64,000 nt of DNA. Origin: [Clostridium] viride DSM 6836. Its GTDB lineage: Bacteria; Bacillota; Clostridia; Oscillospirales; Oscillospiraceae. The stretch is taken from positions 270,949 through 334,948 of the forward strand of contig JHZO01000005.1 of the NCBI GenBank assembly GCA_000620945.1, written 5' to 3'. Position numbers and translations under genes: made by a program. The notes beneath the pieces are model-generated. The model worked only from the letters and a program-made list of their open reading frames with translations. It was not told where the DNA came from and ran no database searches. Of this stretch, positions 48,296 to 56,804 are shown piece after piece. Numbering within the stretch: the first letter of the stretch is position 1; the number at the start of each line of letters is the position of its first letter.

Positions 48296-48323
48296 ATTCT
48301 AGCATAGTTTTTTGCAATGTCAA
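48296..48323 (-). promoter_or_regulatory. Promoter of the riboswitch-ATPase transcript
   Basis: TTGACA (48318-48323), 16-bp spacer, TAGAAT (48296-48301) with an extended TGC before the -10. Confidence 0.8.
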
Positions 48324-48434
48324 GTTATTTTTTGACCGAAAACACTCCGAATTCCATGCAAATCAGCTTTTTACTCAATCGGCGAATATGGGGCTAAGGC
48401 TAAGCTAGTAGGCTAGGTGTGTAGGTGAAAAAGC

Positions 48435-48462
48435 ACTCATTGGAAGAAGAGATCATATACTA
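48435..48462 (+). promoter_or_regulatory. SigmaK-like sporulation promoter
   Basis: AC (48435-48436), 17-bp spacer, CATATACTA (48454-48462). This fits the mother-cell sigmaK pattern AC-N16/17-CATAnnnTA. No sigmaA-type pair is visible nearby. The upstream TAGGCTAGG and TAGGTG strings resemble GerE sites but could be chance. Confidence 0.55.
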
Positions 48463-48520
48463 AGGTGAGACAGTCGAAAACTGTTGAAGAACCAAGAATA
48501 AAATTTTCCGGAGGAAAATT

Positions 48521-48817
48521 ATGGCTTGTTGGAATAATGGAAATTTCTGCAATGGTGGTTGTGGAAATAACTTTGGTTGCGGAACCGGCTGTGGCGGAAA
48601 TAGCTGCGGTGGAAATAGCTGTGGCGGAAATAGCTGCGGCGGCAACAGCTGTGGTGGAAACAGCTGTGGTGGAAACAGCTGTGGTGGAAACAGCTGTGGC
48701 GGTGGAACTGGGTGCGCAAGACCCTTTGTTGAGGCAGAAACCATGGCAGCCGTGGAAGGCTGCGGTGCTTGTGGTGGCGGAAACGGCAACGGCTGCACCA
48801 GACCTTGGTTTATGTAA
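48521..48817 (+). CDS. Gly/Cys-rich CGGNS-repeat protein (possible spore surface protein)
   Basis: A 98-aa protein with 16 Cys and about one third Gly. Order: MACWNNGNFCNGGCG head, seven GGNSC units (residues 25-59), ARPFVEAETMAAVEGCGAC, and a CTRPWFM end. CCGGAGG lies 7 nt before ATG 48521. No signal peptide or known domain. The promoter resembles sigmaK, so a late mother-cell coat or crust protein is the favoured reading. A RiPP precursor is less likely because no modification or export genes are adjacent. Confidence 0.8.
   Translation: MACWNNGNFCNGGCGNNFGCGTGCGGNSCGGNSCGGNSCGGNSCGGNSCGGNSCGGNSCGGGTGCARPFVEAETMAAVEGCGACGGGNGNGCTRPWFM
48593..48697 (+). repeat. Seven 15-bp tandem repeats coding GGNSC
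   Basis: Units of the form GGNGGNAAYAGCTGY, in frame within the Cys-rich gene. The later copies are nearly identical to each other, suggesting recent expansion. Confidence 0.92.
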
Positions 48818-48840
48818 GTACTTCCTTCATAAAAGTTCAA

Positions 48841-48874
48841 AAGCAGCCATCCGACCTAGGTCGGATGGCTGCTT
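48841..48874. terminator. Bidirectional terminator
   Basis: A 34-bp perfect palindrome (48841-48857 with 48858-48874) between the convergent repeat-protein and CofE-like genes, with AAAA and TT flanks. Confidence 0.85.
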
Positions 48875-48904
48875 CGTTGGGTTCTCAGGGGACAAGCTAC
48901 TTTG

Positions 48905-50086
48905 TTACTCGCTTGCGTAGTTCGTGAAGTAGCCCTTGATATAAATGATGGGGGTACCGCGGTCGCCACTGCCGGACACCAGGTCACACAGGCTGCCGAT
49001 CAGATCGATATAGCGACGAGGTGTGGTGCCTTGGGCAGTCATTTTTCCGACCAAGTCCTGCTCCTTTTGCTTGATCTCCCGACGCATGGCATCTGCCATT
49101 TCCGCACTCGTCAGATTTTGCAGCTGATTATCCGCCAGGTACTTCATCTTCAGTTCGTTTGGCGTGCCGGAAAGACGAGGAGTAAAGGCCGGGGAGACGA
49201 CGGGGTCTGCAAACTCCCAAATTCCACCCACAGGGTCCTTGAAGCAACCGTCTCCATAGATCAGTACTTCGACCTTCTTGCCAGTTTTCTCAAAAATCCG
49301 CTGGGCCAGACCGTCAACCACCGGCTGTGCATCACGTGGGAAGAGCTTGACCGAGTGCTCCGTTGCCATGTTGGAGCCCAGGAGACCAAACTCCGGGTTA
49401 TAGCCGCTGCCATTGACGCTTTCCGTCAAGATTTCGTCCAAGGCAAGCACCTTGTTGGCTCCGCGGCGCTGCAGAATGCGTTGGGTGCGACGACGGGTGT
49501 GAATATCGCAGCAAAGGACGTTTTGGGAATAGTTCAGGATATAGGCTGGGTCGTTGGAAAACACCAGCTCAATGTTGTCTCCGAAGCTTTTGTAGAATTC
49601 AATATAGTCCACGCCGGTAAAGGGGTGTACCGTATCGGTTCCGAATACCCGGCGGAATCCGGCTTCGTCGAAGCTGTCTACATAGGGGTTGACTCCCACT
49701 TCATCTAAGCGATCCCAGCTCAGGAGCGCATTGCCCACTTCATCGGAGGGGTAGGAAAGCTGAATGTAGAGCTTTTCGCAACTCATGGCGATGGCGCGCA
49801 GAAGGATAGAAAAGCGGTTTCTGCTTAAAATAGGAAACACAATTCCCAAGGTTCCGCCTCCAAATTTGGCGCGGAGGTCGGCGGCAATTTGATCACAGGT
49901 GGCGTAGTTGCCAAAGGTACGCGCCACTACGGATTCGGTAATGCCGATGATATCTTCGTCTTCGATGGGAAAGCCCTCGCGGCGGGAAGCCTCCAGGATG
50001 GTATCGCAGGCAATGGAGACTAAATCATCTCCCTGCTTAAACATAGGGGACACAATACCCCGGGCAGTGACACCAGTATATTTCAT
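48905..50086 (-). CDS. CofE-like glutamate ligase (F420-0:gamma-glutamyl ligase family)
   Basis: A 393-aa protein related to the ligases that add glutamate to F420-0 (MKYTGVTARGIVSP, IIGITESVVAR, EVLIYGDGCFKDP, SGSGDRGTPIIYI). F420 is not expected in Clostridia and no cofC, cofD or cofGH lies here, so the true substrate is unknown. ATG 50086 has AAAGGA upstream; an in-frame start 14 codons earlier lacks a site. A single gene with its own promoter. Confidence 0.82.
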   Translation of the reverse strand: MKYTGVTARGIVSPMFKQGDDLVSIACDTILEASRREGFPIEDEDIIGITESVVARTFGNYATCDQIAADLRAKFGGGTLGIVFPILSRNRFSILLRAIAMSCEKLYIQLSYPSDEVGNALLSWDRLDEVGVNPYVDSFDEAGFRRVFGTDTVHPFTGVDYIEFYKSFGDNIELVFSNDPAYILNYSQNVLCCDIHTRRRTQRILQRRGANKVLALDEILTESVNGSGYNPEFGLLGSNMATEHSVKLFPRDAQPVVDGLAQRIFEKTGKKVEVLIYGDGCFKDPVGGIWEFADPVVSPAFTPRLSGTPNELKMKYLADNQLQNLTSAEMADAMRREIKQKEQDLVGKMTAQGTTPRRYIDLIGSLCDLVSGSGDRGTPIIYIKGYFTNYASE

Positions 50087-50184
50087 AAACGTTTTCCTTT
50101 CCAGATCGTAAGGGAGCGGTCTTGACACCGTCTTTTTTTACTTTTTGATACATGAAAAAAGAATTGAGCAGAATAACACCTTAT

Positions 50185-50213
50185 ATTATACTGGATTCTT
50201 TCAAAAATTGCAA
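50185..50213 (-). promoter_or_regulatory. Promoter of the CofE-like gene
   Basis: TTGCAA (50208-50213), 17-bp spacer, TATAAT (50185-50190) on the minus strand. Confidence 0.7.
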
Positions 50214-50303
50214 ACAAGGGCTCCTTTCTATTGTGCCCATTCTAAGTGGCAAATACGGTTTTATTTTTATGCAAAGCCACGTTTGAGAGTAAAAGATGGT
50301 CTT

Positions 50304-50356
50304 TTAACCTAAACTTAACAGACAGATGGTTTTAAACTTAACTGGGACAGTGTAAT
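50304..50356 (+). promoter_or_regulatory. Pho boxes and promoter of the pst operon
   Basis: TTAACC (50304), TTAACA (50315) and TTAACT (50338) lie on the same strand with 11- and 23-bp periods, the pattern of PhoP/PhoB direct repeats. A -10 TGTAAT is at 50351-50356. The operon encodes its own PhoP/PhoR pair, so autoregulation by phosphate limitation is likely. Confidence 0.75.
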
Positions 50357-50398
50357 CTCATAAACAGAATAACGAACGATCAATCAGGAGGTAAGAAA

Positions 50399-51277
50399 AT
50401 GAAAAAAAGCTTGGTTATGACTCTGACAGCAGCATTTCTGCTTGTTACCATTGCCGGTTGTGCTGGCAAGCAGCAGGGAGCCGATGTCAATGGAGCAAGT
50501 GGACCCATTAATGTCATCTCACGAGAAGACGGGTCCGGTACCCGTGGTGCCTTCGTGGAACTCTTTGGCATTGAGGAAAAGGGCGCCGACGGCAAGAAAA
50601 TGGATATGACCATTGATTCGGCAGAAATCACCAACAACACCTCCGTCATGATGACCACAGTGGCGGGCGATCCCTCGGCCATTGGATACCTTTCTCTTGG
50701 TTCCTTAAATGCTAGCGTCAAAGCTCTGAAGATTGATGGAGTGGCTCCCAGCGCAGAGAGCGTGAAGGACGGCAACTATGCCATCTCCCGCCCCTTTAAC
50801 ATTGCAACCAAAGGAGAATTAAGCCCAGTTGCAAAAGACTTTATGGCCTTTATCCTGAGTAAGGAAGGTCAGGACGTTGTCGAAAAGAAGGGCTACATTC
50901 GTGTGGATGATACGGGTGCATACAACGGCAGCAAACCCTCCGGCAAGGTCGTGGTTGGTGGTTCTTCCTCCGTGACCCCCGTCATGGAAGCACTCTCCGA
51001 AGCTTATAAAGCAATCAACCCGGATGCCGAAATCATCATCCAGGCAACCGACTCCACCACCGGCATGAACTCCGTACTGGAAGGCATCTGCGAAATCGGA
51101 ATGGCATCCCGTGACCTTAAGGACAGCGAGCGCTCTGCCGGACTAAGCCCCACGGTCATTGCCTTAGACGGCATCGTGGTAGCCGTAAATGTAGATAACC
51201 CCCTAGAAGGCCTGACCCGCGATCAGGTCAAGGAGATTTACACCGGCGTCCTCACGGACTGGGCCGAAGTGAAATAA
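50399..51277 (+). CDS. pstS: Phosphate-binding lipoprotein PstS, circularly permuted
   Basis: A 292-aa lipoprotein (lipobox TIAGC, Cys 21) at the head of the pst operon. Order of landmarks is unusual: the loop SREDGSGTRG, normally in the middle, is at 41-50; the segment normally at the N-terminus (GKVVVGGSSSVTPVMEAL) is at 182-199, and the protein ends with YTGVLTDWAEVK, which in ordinary PstS directly precedes the GPINVISRED segment found here at 35-44. All ligand loops are present, so phosphate binding should be kept. AGGAGG precedes ATG 50399. Confidence 0.93.
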   Translation: MKKSLVMTLTAAFLLVTIAGCAGKQQGADVNGASGPINVISREDGSGTRGAFVELFGIEEKGADGKKMDMTIDSAEITNNTSVMMTTVAGDPSAIGYLSLGSLNASVKALKIDGVAPSAESVKDGNYAISRPFNIATKGELSPVAKDFMAFILSKEGQDVVEKKGYIRVDDTGAYNGSKPSGKVVVGGSSSVTPVMEALSEAYKAINPDAEIIIQATDSTTGMNSVLEGICEIGMASRDLKDSERSAGLSPTVIALDGIVVAVNVDNPLEGLTRDQVKEIYTGVLTDWAEVK

Positions 51278-51288
51278 ACTTGACGGAA

Positions 51289-51316
51289 CAGCCGGAGCCT
51301 TAGCTCCGGCTTTCTT
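51289..51316 (+). terminator. Attenuator hairpin between pstS and pstC
   Basis: GCCGGAGC (51291-51298) pairs with GCTCCGGC (51303-51310), then TTTCTTT. It could make pstS mRNA more abundant than the rest of the operon. Confidence 0.7.
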
Positions 51317-51330
51317 TCAGGAGGGAAACG

Positions 51331-52179
51331 ATGATTAAACAAAAAGAACTTCTTATGAAATACCTATTTCTATTCTGTGCCTGCCTATCCATCCTCTGTG
51401 TGGCACTGATCTGTCTGTTCCTTTTTTCGAACGGACTGCCTGCCATTGCGGAAATTGGGCCCCTCAATTTCCTGTTAGGAACCCGGTGGAAGCCAAGCAA
51501 TGATCTCTATGGAATCGCACCGATGATCCTCGGCAGTCTATACGTCACTGCAGGAGCCATCTTAGTCGGAGTACCCATCGGTGTACTGACGGCCATTTAT
51601 TTGGCCCGTTTTTCCTCTCGCAGAATGAGTAAAATCCTACGCCCTGCCGTTTCCTTAATGGCGGGGGTTCCCTCCATTGTCTATGGTTTCTTTGGATTGA
51701 TGGTGCTAGTGCCCATCATGAGAACCATGTTCGGTGGGGGAAAAAGCATTTTGACGGCGTCCATTCTGCTGGGGATTATGATCCTACCAACCATCATTAC
51801 CGTATCGGAATCCGCCCTGCGGGCGGTGCCCAATAGTTATTATGAAGGGGCCCTTGCGCTGGGGGCTAGCCATGAACGAAGCGTGTTCTTTACCATCGTT
51901 CCAGCTGCAAAGTCTGGCATTATGGCTGCGACGGTGTTGGGCATTGGCCGCGCCGTGGGAGAAACCATGGCAGTCATCATGGTGGCAGGCAATCAGGCCA
52001 TCATACCCCAGAGCCTAATCAAAGGTGTACGTACGCTGACAGCAAACATTGTGTTGGAAATGGGTTACGCGGCCGATCTTCACCGAGAAGCCCTGATTGC
52101 CACCGCCGTTGTGTTGTTTGTCTTCATTCTTATCATTAACTTACTGCTGTCACTGGTGAAACGGGGGAAGGGCGCATGA
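51331..52179 (+). CDS. pstC: Phosphate ABC transporter permease PstC
   Basis: A 282-aa permease with six hydrophobic segments and the family motifs LMAGVPSIVYGFFGL and EGALALGASHERSVFFTIVP. AGGAGGG precedes ATG 51331. Its stop overlaps pstA by four bases. Confidence 0.97.
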   Translation: MIKQKELLMKYLFLFCACLSILCVALICLFLFSNGLPAIAEIGPLNFLLGTRWKPSNDLYGIAPMILGSLYVTAGAILVGVPIGVLTAIYLARFSSRRMSKILRPAVSLMAGVPSIVYGFFGLMVLVPIMRTMFGGGKSILTASILLGIMILPTIITVSESALRAVPNSYYEGALALGASHERSVFFTIVPAAKSGIMAATVLGIGRAVGETMAVIMVAGNQAIIPQSLIKGVRTLTANIVLEMGYAADLHREALIATAVVLFVFILIINLLLSLVKRGKGA

Positions 52180-53018
52180 AAAAACGAATCGATCCCTTAT
52201 CCCTGGTTTTGGGCATGCTGGTGCGCTTGGCTGCGCTCATCACTTGTGCCGTCATTTTCTTCCTCGTTGCCTACATTTTGATCAAAGGTGTCCCGAACTT
52301 ATCACCTTCTCTCTTTGCGTGGGAATATAATACGGAAAACGTTTCTCTGCTGCCTTCCCTGATTAACACCATCATCATGACCGCGTTTTCCCTTTTGCTG
52401 GCGGCTCCCATCGGAATTTTCTCCGCCATTTACTTGAATGAATATGCAAGGCGTGGCAATCGTTTGGTCAAACTGGTTCGCGTCGCAGCGGAGGTGCTCT
52501 CCGGCATTCCTTCCATTGTCTATGGCCTGTTTGGCATGCTGTTCTTTGTCGTGACCTTGGGTTGGGGTTATTCTCTTCTTGCCGGTACCTTTACCCTGAC
52601 CATTATGATTCTGCCTCTTATCATGCGAACCACGGAAGAAGCCTTGATGGCGGTACCGGATTCGTATCGTGAGGGCAGCTTTGGGCTCGGCGCGGGACGC
52701 TTGCGCACGGTGTTCTCTATCGTATTGCCTTCTGCCGTTCCCGGAATCCTGGGTGGTGTGATTCTAGCCATCGGGCGTATTGTGGGGGAAACCGCCGCCT
52801 TGATCTTTACGGCTGGCACCTTGGCAAAAGTGCCAAACAGCGTGCTCGACTCCACCCGCACCTTATCCGTGCATATGTATAATCTTTCCAGCGAAGGACT
52901 TTATCTCGACCAAGCCTATGCCACTGCAGTAGTCCTGCTTGTGCTGGTGATGCTCATCAATGGTTGCTCTGCCTACTTGGCAAAGCGCATGTCAGGAGGA
53001 TACGATGGAAAAAATTAA
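52176..53018 (+). CDS. pstA: Phosphate ABC transporter permease PstA
   Basis: A 280-aa permease with six hydrophobic segments: [16 protein letters not shown] and [20 protein letters not shown] mark the pairs with PstC. It forms the membrane channel with PstC. Confidence 0.97.
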   Translation: MKKRIDPLSLVLGMLVRLAALITCAVIFFLVAYILIKGVPNLSPSLFAWEYNTENVSLLPSLINTIIMTAFSLLLAAPIGIFSAIYLNEYARRGNRLVKLVRVAAEVLSGIPSIVYGLFGMLFFVVTLGWGYSLLAGTFTLTIMILPLIMRTTEEALMAVPDSYREGSFGLGAGRLRTVFSIVLPSAVPGILGGVILAIGRIVGETAALIFTAGTLAKVPNSVLDSTRTLSVHMYNLSSEGLYLDQAYATAVVLLVLVMLINGCSAYLAKRMSGGYDGKN

Positions 53019-53754
53019 AGTAGAGAACTTAGATCTCTTTTATGATCAGACCCAAGCACTCAAAAATGTCCATATGAGCATACAGGAGAAGGAAGTGACC
53101 GCCTTCATTGGTCCATCCGGCTGCGGTAAGTCCACCTTTCTAAAGACGCTCAACCGAATGAACGATCTGGTGGAGGGTTGCCGCATCACCGGTAGTGTAA
53201 CCTTGGACGGGGTAGATGTGTACGGAAATATGGATTTAAATGTCCTACGCAAACGGGTGGGCATGGTGTTTCAAAAGCCAAATCCCTTTCCCATGAGTAT
53301 CTACGATAACATTGCCTTTGGCCCCCGTACACACGGCATTCGCTCAAAGGTTGCCTTGGATGAGATTGTGGAACAATCCTTGCGCGCGGCGGCCATTTGG
53401 GAGGAAACCAAGGATCGTCTGAAAAAGAGTGCCCTGGGTCTTTCCGGCGGTCAACAGCAGCGTATCTGCATTGCAAGAGCCTTGGCCGTTGAGCCGGAAG
53501 TGCTCTTAATGGATGAACCAACCAGTGCGCTGGATCCCATTTCGACATTAAAGATTGAAGACCTTGTCAGTGAGCTAAAAAACAAGTATACTATTGTTAT
53601 CGTAACTCACAACATGCAGCAAGCGGTGCGTATTTCCGACAAAACCGCTTTTTTCCTCTTGGGAGAGCTGGTTGAACTGGATACCACCGATCGCATTTTC
53701 TCCATGCCGAAGGACAAACGAACCGAAGATTACATTACAGGGAGGTTTGGCTGA
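53005..53754 (+). CDS. pstB: Phosphate ABC transporter ATP-binding protein PstB
   Basis: A 249-aa ATPase: Walker [10 protein letters not shown], signature [14 protein letters not shown], Walker [15 protein letters not shown] 53005 (MEKIKVEN) follows AGGAGG and overlaps pstA by 14 bases. Confidence 0.98.
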   Translation: MEKIKVENLDLFYDQTQALKNVHMSIQEKEVTAFIGPSGCGKSTFLKTLNRMNDLVEGCRITGSVTLDGVDVYGNMDLNVLRKRVGMVFQKPNPFPMSIYDNIAFGPRTHGIRSKVALDEIVEQSLRAAAIWEETKDRLKKSALGLSGGQQQRICIARALAVEPEVLLMDEPTSALDPISTLKIEDLVSELKNKYTIVIVTHNMQQAVRISDKTAFFLLGELVELDTTDRIFSMPKDKRTEDYITGRFG

Positions 53755-54416
53755 TGCGGAATCGATTTGACAAACAGTTGGATACCTTGCACACGAGCCT
53801 GATTCACATGGGGGCATTGTGTGAAGATATCATTGCCAATGCGGCCAAGGCACTGCTGGACGGGGATGAACTCTTTTGTCAGAAAGCGGTTGTCATTGAG
53901 GATGAGATCAATTTACTGGAACGGGACATTGAGCAGATGTGTGTGCGCCTCCTCCTGCACGAGCAGCCGGTGGCCCGGGATTTGCGCCGAATTACCGCCG
54001 CGCAAAAGATGATTACCGACATGGAACGCATTGGGGATCAGGGACTTGACATTGCTGAACTGTCCAAGTTTATGCTGGGAAGTCCCGTGAAGAGTGACAT
54101 TCATATTGCGGACATGGCCCGTGCCACCATCAAGATGGTGACGGACAGCATTGATTCCTTTGTGCACAGTGACTTAGAAGAGGCCATTGCCGTCATTGCC
54201 TATGACGACGTGGTGGATGACTTGTTTGATAAAATTAAAAAAGAATTGGTGGATCAAATCTTAAAAGACAACCGCATGGCGGGGGATTGTCTTGACCTGC
54301 TCATGATTGCGAAGTATTTTGAACGCATCGGAGACCATGCCCAAAACATTGCCGAATGGGTGCACTACTCCCTCACCGGCAGTCGCGATGCGGATCTTTC
54401 CGGGATCTCGCCATGA
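53754..54416 (+). CDS. phoU: Phosphate signalling regulator PhoU
   Basis: A 220-aa protein with two PhoU three-helix repeats, each with an E/D metal motif (ITDMERIGDQGLDIAE and AKYFERIGDHAQNIAE). It links PstSCAB activity to the PhoR kinase. It overlaps pstB by one base. Confidence 0.97.
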   Translation: MRNRFDKQLDTLHTSLIHMGALCEDIIANAAKALLDGDELFCQKAVVIEDEINLLERDIEQMCVRLLLHEQPVARDLRRITAAQKMITDMERIGDQGLDIAELSKFMLGSPVKSDIHIADMARATIKMVTDSIDSFVHSDLEEAIAVIAYDDVVDDLFDKIKKELVDQILKDNRMAGDCLDLLMIAKYFERIGDHAQNIAEWVHYSLTGSRDADLSGISP

Positions 54417-55090
54417 TCTATCTTCTGGAGGATGAGGTCAGCATTCGCAAGCTGGTGGTCTATACCTTAAACAGTGCCGGGTTTCAAACCGAAGGCTTTG
54501 CCACCGCCGAAGCGTTTTGGAAGGCCATGGGGGAGAAGCTTCCGCGTCTGGCACTGCTTGACATCATGCTCCCCGATGAAGATGGGCTGAACGTCTTAAA
54601 AAAATTACGGGCGTCGCCTCCCACGGCAAAACTCCCGGTCATTATGCTAACGGCAAAGGATACCGAATACGACAAGGTCGTGGGCTTAGACCTTGGGGCG
54701 GACGACTACCTGCCCAAACCCTTTGGGATGATGGAACTGATCGCACGGGTGCGCAGTCTCCTGCGCCGAACCGATCAGGAAGAAAAGCCCTTGGAGGAGT
54801 ATCAGCTGGGGGACGTGTTTGTCAGCATTCCCCGGCACATGGTCAGCGTCCGGGGCACAGTGCTCACGCTAACCCCCAAGGAGTTTGATATTCTGGTTTT
54901 CCTCCTTCGAAATCCCGGCATCGTGCTGTCTCGTGACCGAATTATGTCCGGGGTTTGGGGCTATGACTTTGATGGGGAAAGCCGTACGGTGGACGTTCAC
55001 ATTCGAACGCTGCGTCAAAAGCTCGAGCCCTATGGGGATCTCATCGAAACGGTGCGTGGCGTTGGGTATCGGATTGGAGGTGCGGGATGA
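54413..55090 (+). CDS. phoP: Phosphate response regulator (PhoP/PhoB type)
   Basis: A 225-aa OmpR-type regulator: D50 in LLDIMLPDEDG is the acceptor, K in YLPKPFG, and a winged helix (LTLTPKEFDILVFLLRNPG, TVDVHIRTLRQKLEPYG). ATG 54413 overlaps the phoU stop by four bases. Probable binder of the Pho boxes upstream of pstS. Confidence 0.95.
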   Translation: MIYLLEDEVSIRKLVVYTLNSAGFQTEGFATAEAFWKAMGEKLPRLALLDIMLPDEDGLNVLKKLRASPPTAKLPVIMLTAKDTEYDKVVGLDLGADDYLPKPFGMMELIARVRSLLRRTDQEEKPLEEYQLGDVFVSIPRHMVSVRGTVLTLTPKEFDILVFLLRNPGIVLSRDRIMSGVWGYDFDGESRTVDVHIRTLRQKLEPYGDLIETVRGVGYRIGGAG

Positions 55091-56766
55091 AGCGACGGCT
55101 GTTCCTTAGCAGTGCGATTCTAGCGGCTTTTGCGGTAATCTTGACCTCCATTTTGGTCACGGGAGCGGTGCATCAAATCTTTCAGACGTCAATGAAGCGA
55201 GAGGTAGCCGCCGAGGCGACCTATCTTTGTGCAGGATTTGAAGAGTATGGGGCGGATTATCTCAACCGCCTCCACTTAAAGCACGATCATCGGATTACCA
55301 TCATTGATCCACAGGGTGTGGTACAATTTGATAGCAAAGGCAAGCCGGAAACCATGGAAAATCACCGTGACCGTCCGGAGGTACAGAACGCATGGCAAAG
55401 TGGGTCGGGAGAGGCAAGCCGGGTATCCGCGACTTTGCGGGAAGAGACCTATTACTATGCCATTCTGATGCAGGATGGTTCGGTATTTCGCCTGGCCAGT
55501 TCCACCCAGAGTCTCCTGGCAGCCTATGATGATTTGTTCTGGCTGGTTGTCCTCATTGTCTTGTTTGGTTGTGGCTTAGCGGCACTTCTTTCGATGCTCT
55601 TTACCCGAACCATTGTAAAGCCCTTACACCGCATCGACTTGGATGCGCCGGAAAAGAACGCATCCTATGAGGAAATTGCCCCCTTGCTGTCCCGCATCCA
55701 GCACCAAAAGCACCAAATCAGTTTGCAGCGTCAGGAGCTGGATCACCAGCGCCTCCAGTTTGCTGCACTTACGGAACACATGAACGAGGGTCTCATCGTC
55801 TTGGATCGCGAGGGAACCGTACTATCCTGCAACAAAAGTGCCCTGCGCTTGCTGTCCATTCACCTGTCGTCCACGGTGGGCCTGCATATGTTATCCTTAC
55901 ATCGCGGACAAAGGTTTCGAGACGCTTTGCAACAAGCGATGCAGGGTGAATCCGCGGCCGATGTGTTAGAGCTGGATGGTCGATACTGCCAGTGTTTCAT
56001 TAGTCCGGTGCGGGAAGAAGAGACCGTGTTAGGCATCATGGTTATTCTCATGGATGTTACGGAGCGGCAGGAGCGCGAGAAGCTGCGCCGGGAATTTACG
56101 GCCAACGTGTCGCACGAACTGAAAACGCCCCTCACCGCCATTTCCGGCTACGCTGAGCTGATGATGAACGGGGTTGCCAGGCCCGAGGATGTTCCGGAAT
56201 TCTCACATAGTATTTATGAAGAGAGCCAGAGATTGATTGCGCTGGTGCGTGATTTGATGTTTCTCTCTCGACTGGAGGAGGGGCTAGCCCCACCCCGCGA
56301 GCGGGTTAACCTGCTTACCCTCTCTCAGCGGGTGGCAGCGGCGCTGGACTCTAAGGCAAAGCGTGTTTCAGTTTCGGTTTCGGTCACTGGAGAGGCCCTG
56401 GAAGTGGATGGAATTTCCTCTGTTTTACAGGAGATGCTCTACAATTTGTTGGACAATGCCATTCAATATAACCGACCGGGTGGTTCTGCAACCATCTCCC
56501 TGCGGCAAGAGGGAGAGGATGTGCTGCTTCAGGTGTCGGATACGGGAATTGGCATCCCGAAGACGGAGCAAAGCCGTATCTTTGAGCGCTTTTACCGGGT
56601 GGATAAAAGTCACAATCGAACCATTGAGGGCACCGGATTAGGGCTTGCCATCGTGAAACATGGGGCAGCCTTACATCATGCTCAGTTGGAGCTTCAGAGT
56701 GATGCACACGGGACCTGCTTTACCCTTCGCTTTTTTGGCGCGGAATCCTCCAATACAACAATATAA
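55087..56766 (+). CDS. phoR: Phosphate sensor kinase (PhoR type)
   Basis: A 559-aa kinase with two membrane segments flanking an extracellular region (about 30-150), a PAS domain (about 220-320), HisKA (TANVSHELKTPLTAISGY near 341) and HATPase (NLLDNAIQYN, DTGIGIP, GTGLGLAIVKHG). It overlaps phoP by four bases and closes the operon. Confidence 0.94.
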   Translation: MKRRLFLSSAILAAFAVILTSILVTGAVHQIFQTSMKREVAAEATYLCAGFEEYGADYLNRLHLKHDHRITIIDPQGVVQFDSKGKPETMENHRDRPEVQNAWQSGSGEASRVSATLREETYYYAILMQDGSVFRLASSTQSLLAAYDDLFWLVVLIVLFGCGLAALLSMLFTRTIVKPLHRIDLDAPEKNASYEEIAPLLSRIQHQKHQISLQRQELDHQRLQFAALTEHMNEGLIVLDREGTVLSCNKSALRLLSIHLSSTVGLHMLSLHRGQRFRDALQQAMQGESAADVLELDGRYCQCFISPVREEETVLGIMVILMDVTERQEREKLRREFTANVSHELKTPLTAISGYAELMMNGVARPEDVPEFSHSIYEESQRLIALVRDLMFLSRLEEGLAPPRERVNLLTLSQRVAAALDSKAKRVSVSVSVTGEALEVDGISSVLQEMLYNLLDNAIQYNRPGGSATISLRQEGEDVLLQVSDTGIGIPKTEQSRIFERFYRVDKSHNRTIEGTGLGLAIVKHGAALHHAQLELQSDAHGTCFTLRFFGAESSNTTI

Positions 56767-56804
56767 GAAAGAGCCGTACTGTCACAACAGTACGGCTCTT
56801 TCTT
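56765..56804. terminator. Bidirectional terminator
   Basis: An 18-bp perfect stem (56765-56782 with 56787-56804) between phoR and the convergent HD-GYP gene. It overlaps both stop codons. Confidence 0.92.

Noticed and set aside
48593..48697. Short regular repeats as a possible CRISPR array
   Set aside because: The unit is 15 bp, there are no spacers, and the repeats are in frame within a protein gene.
48521..48817. The Gly/Cys-rich protein as a heterocycloanthracin-like RiPP precursor
   Set aside because: No cyclodehydratase, dehydrogenase, radical SAM or exporter gene is adjacent, and the promoter is of sporulation type.
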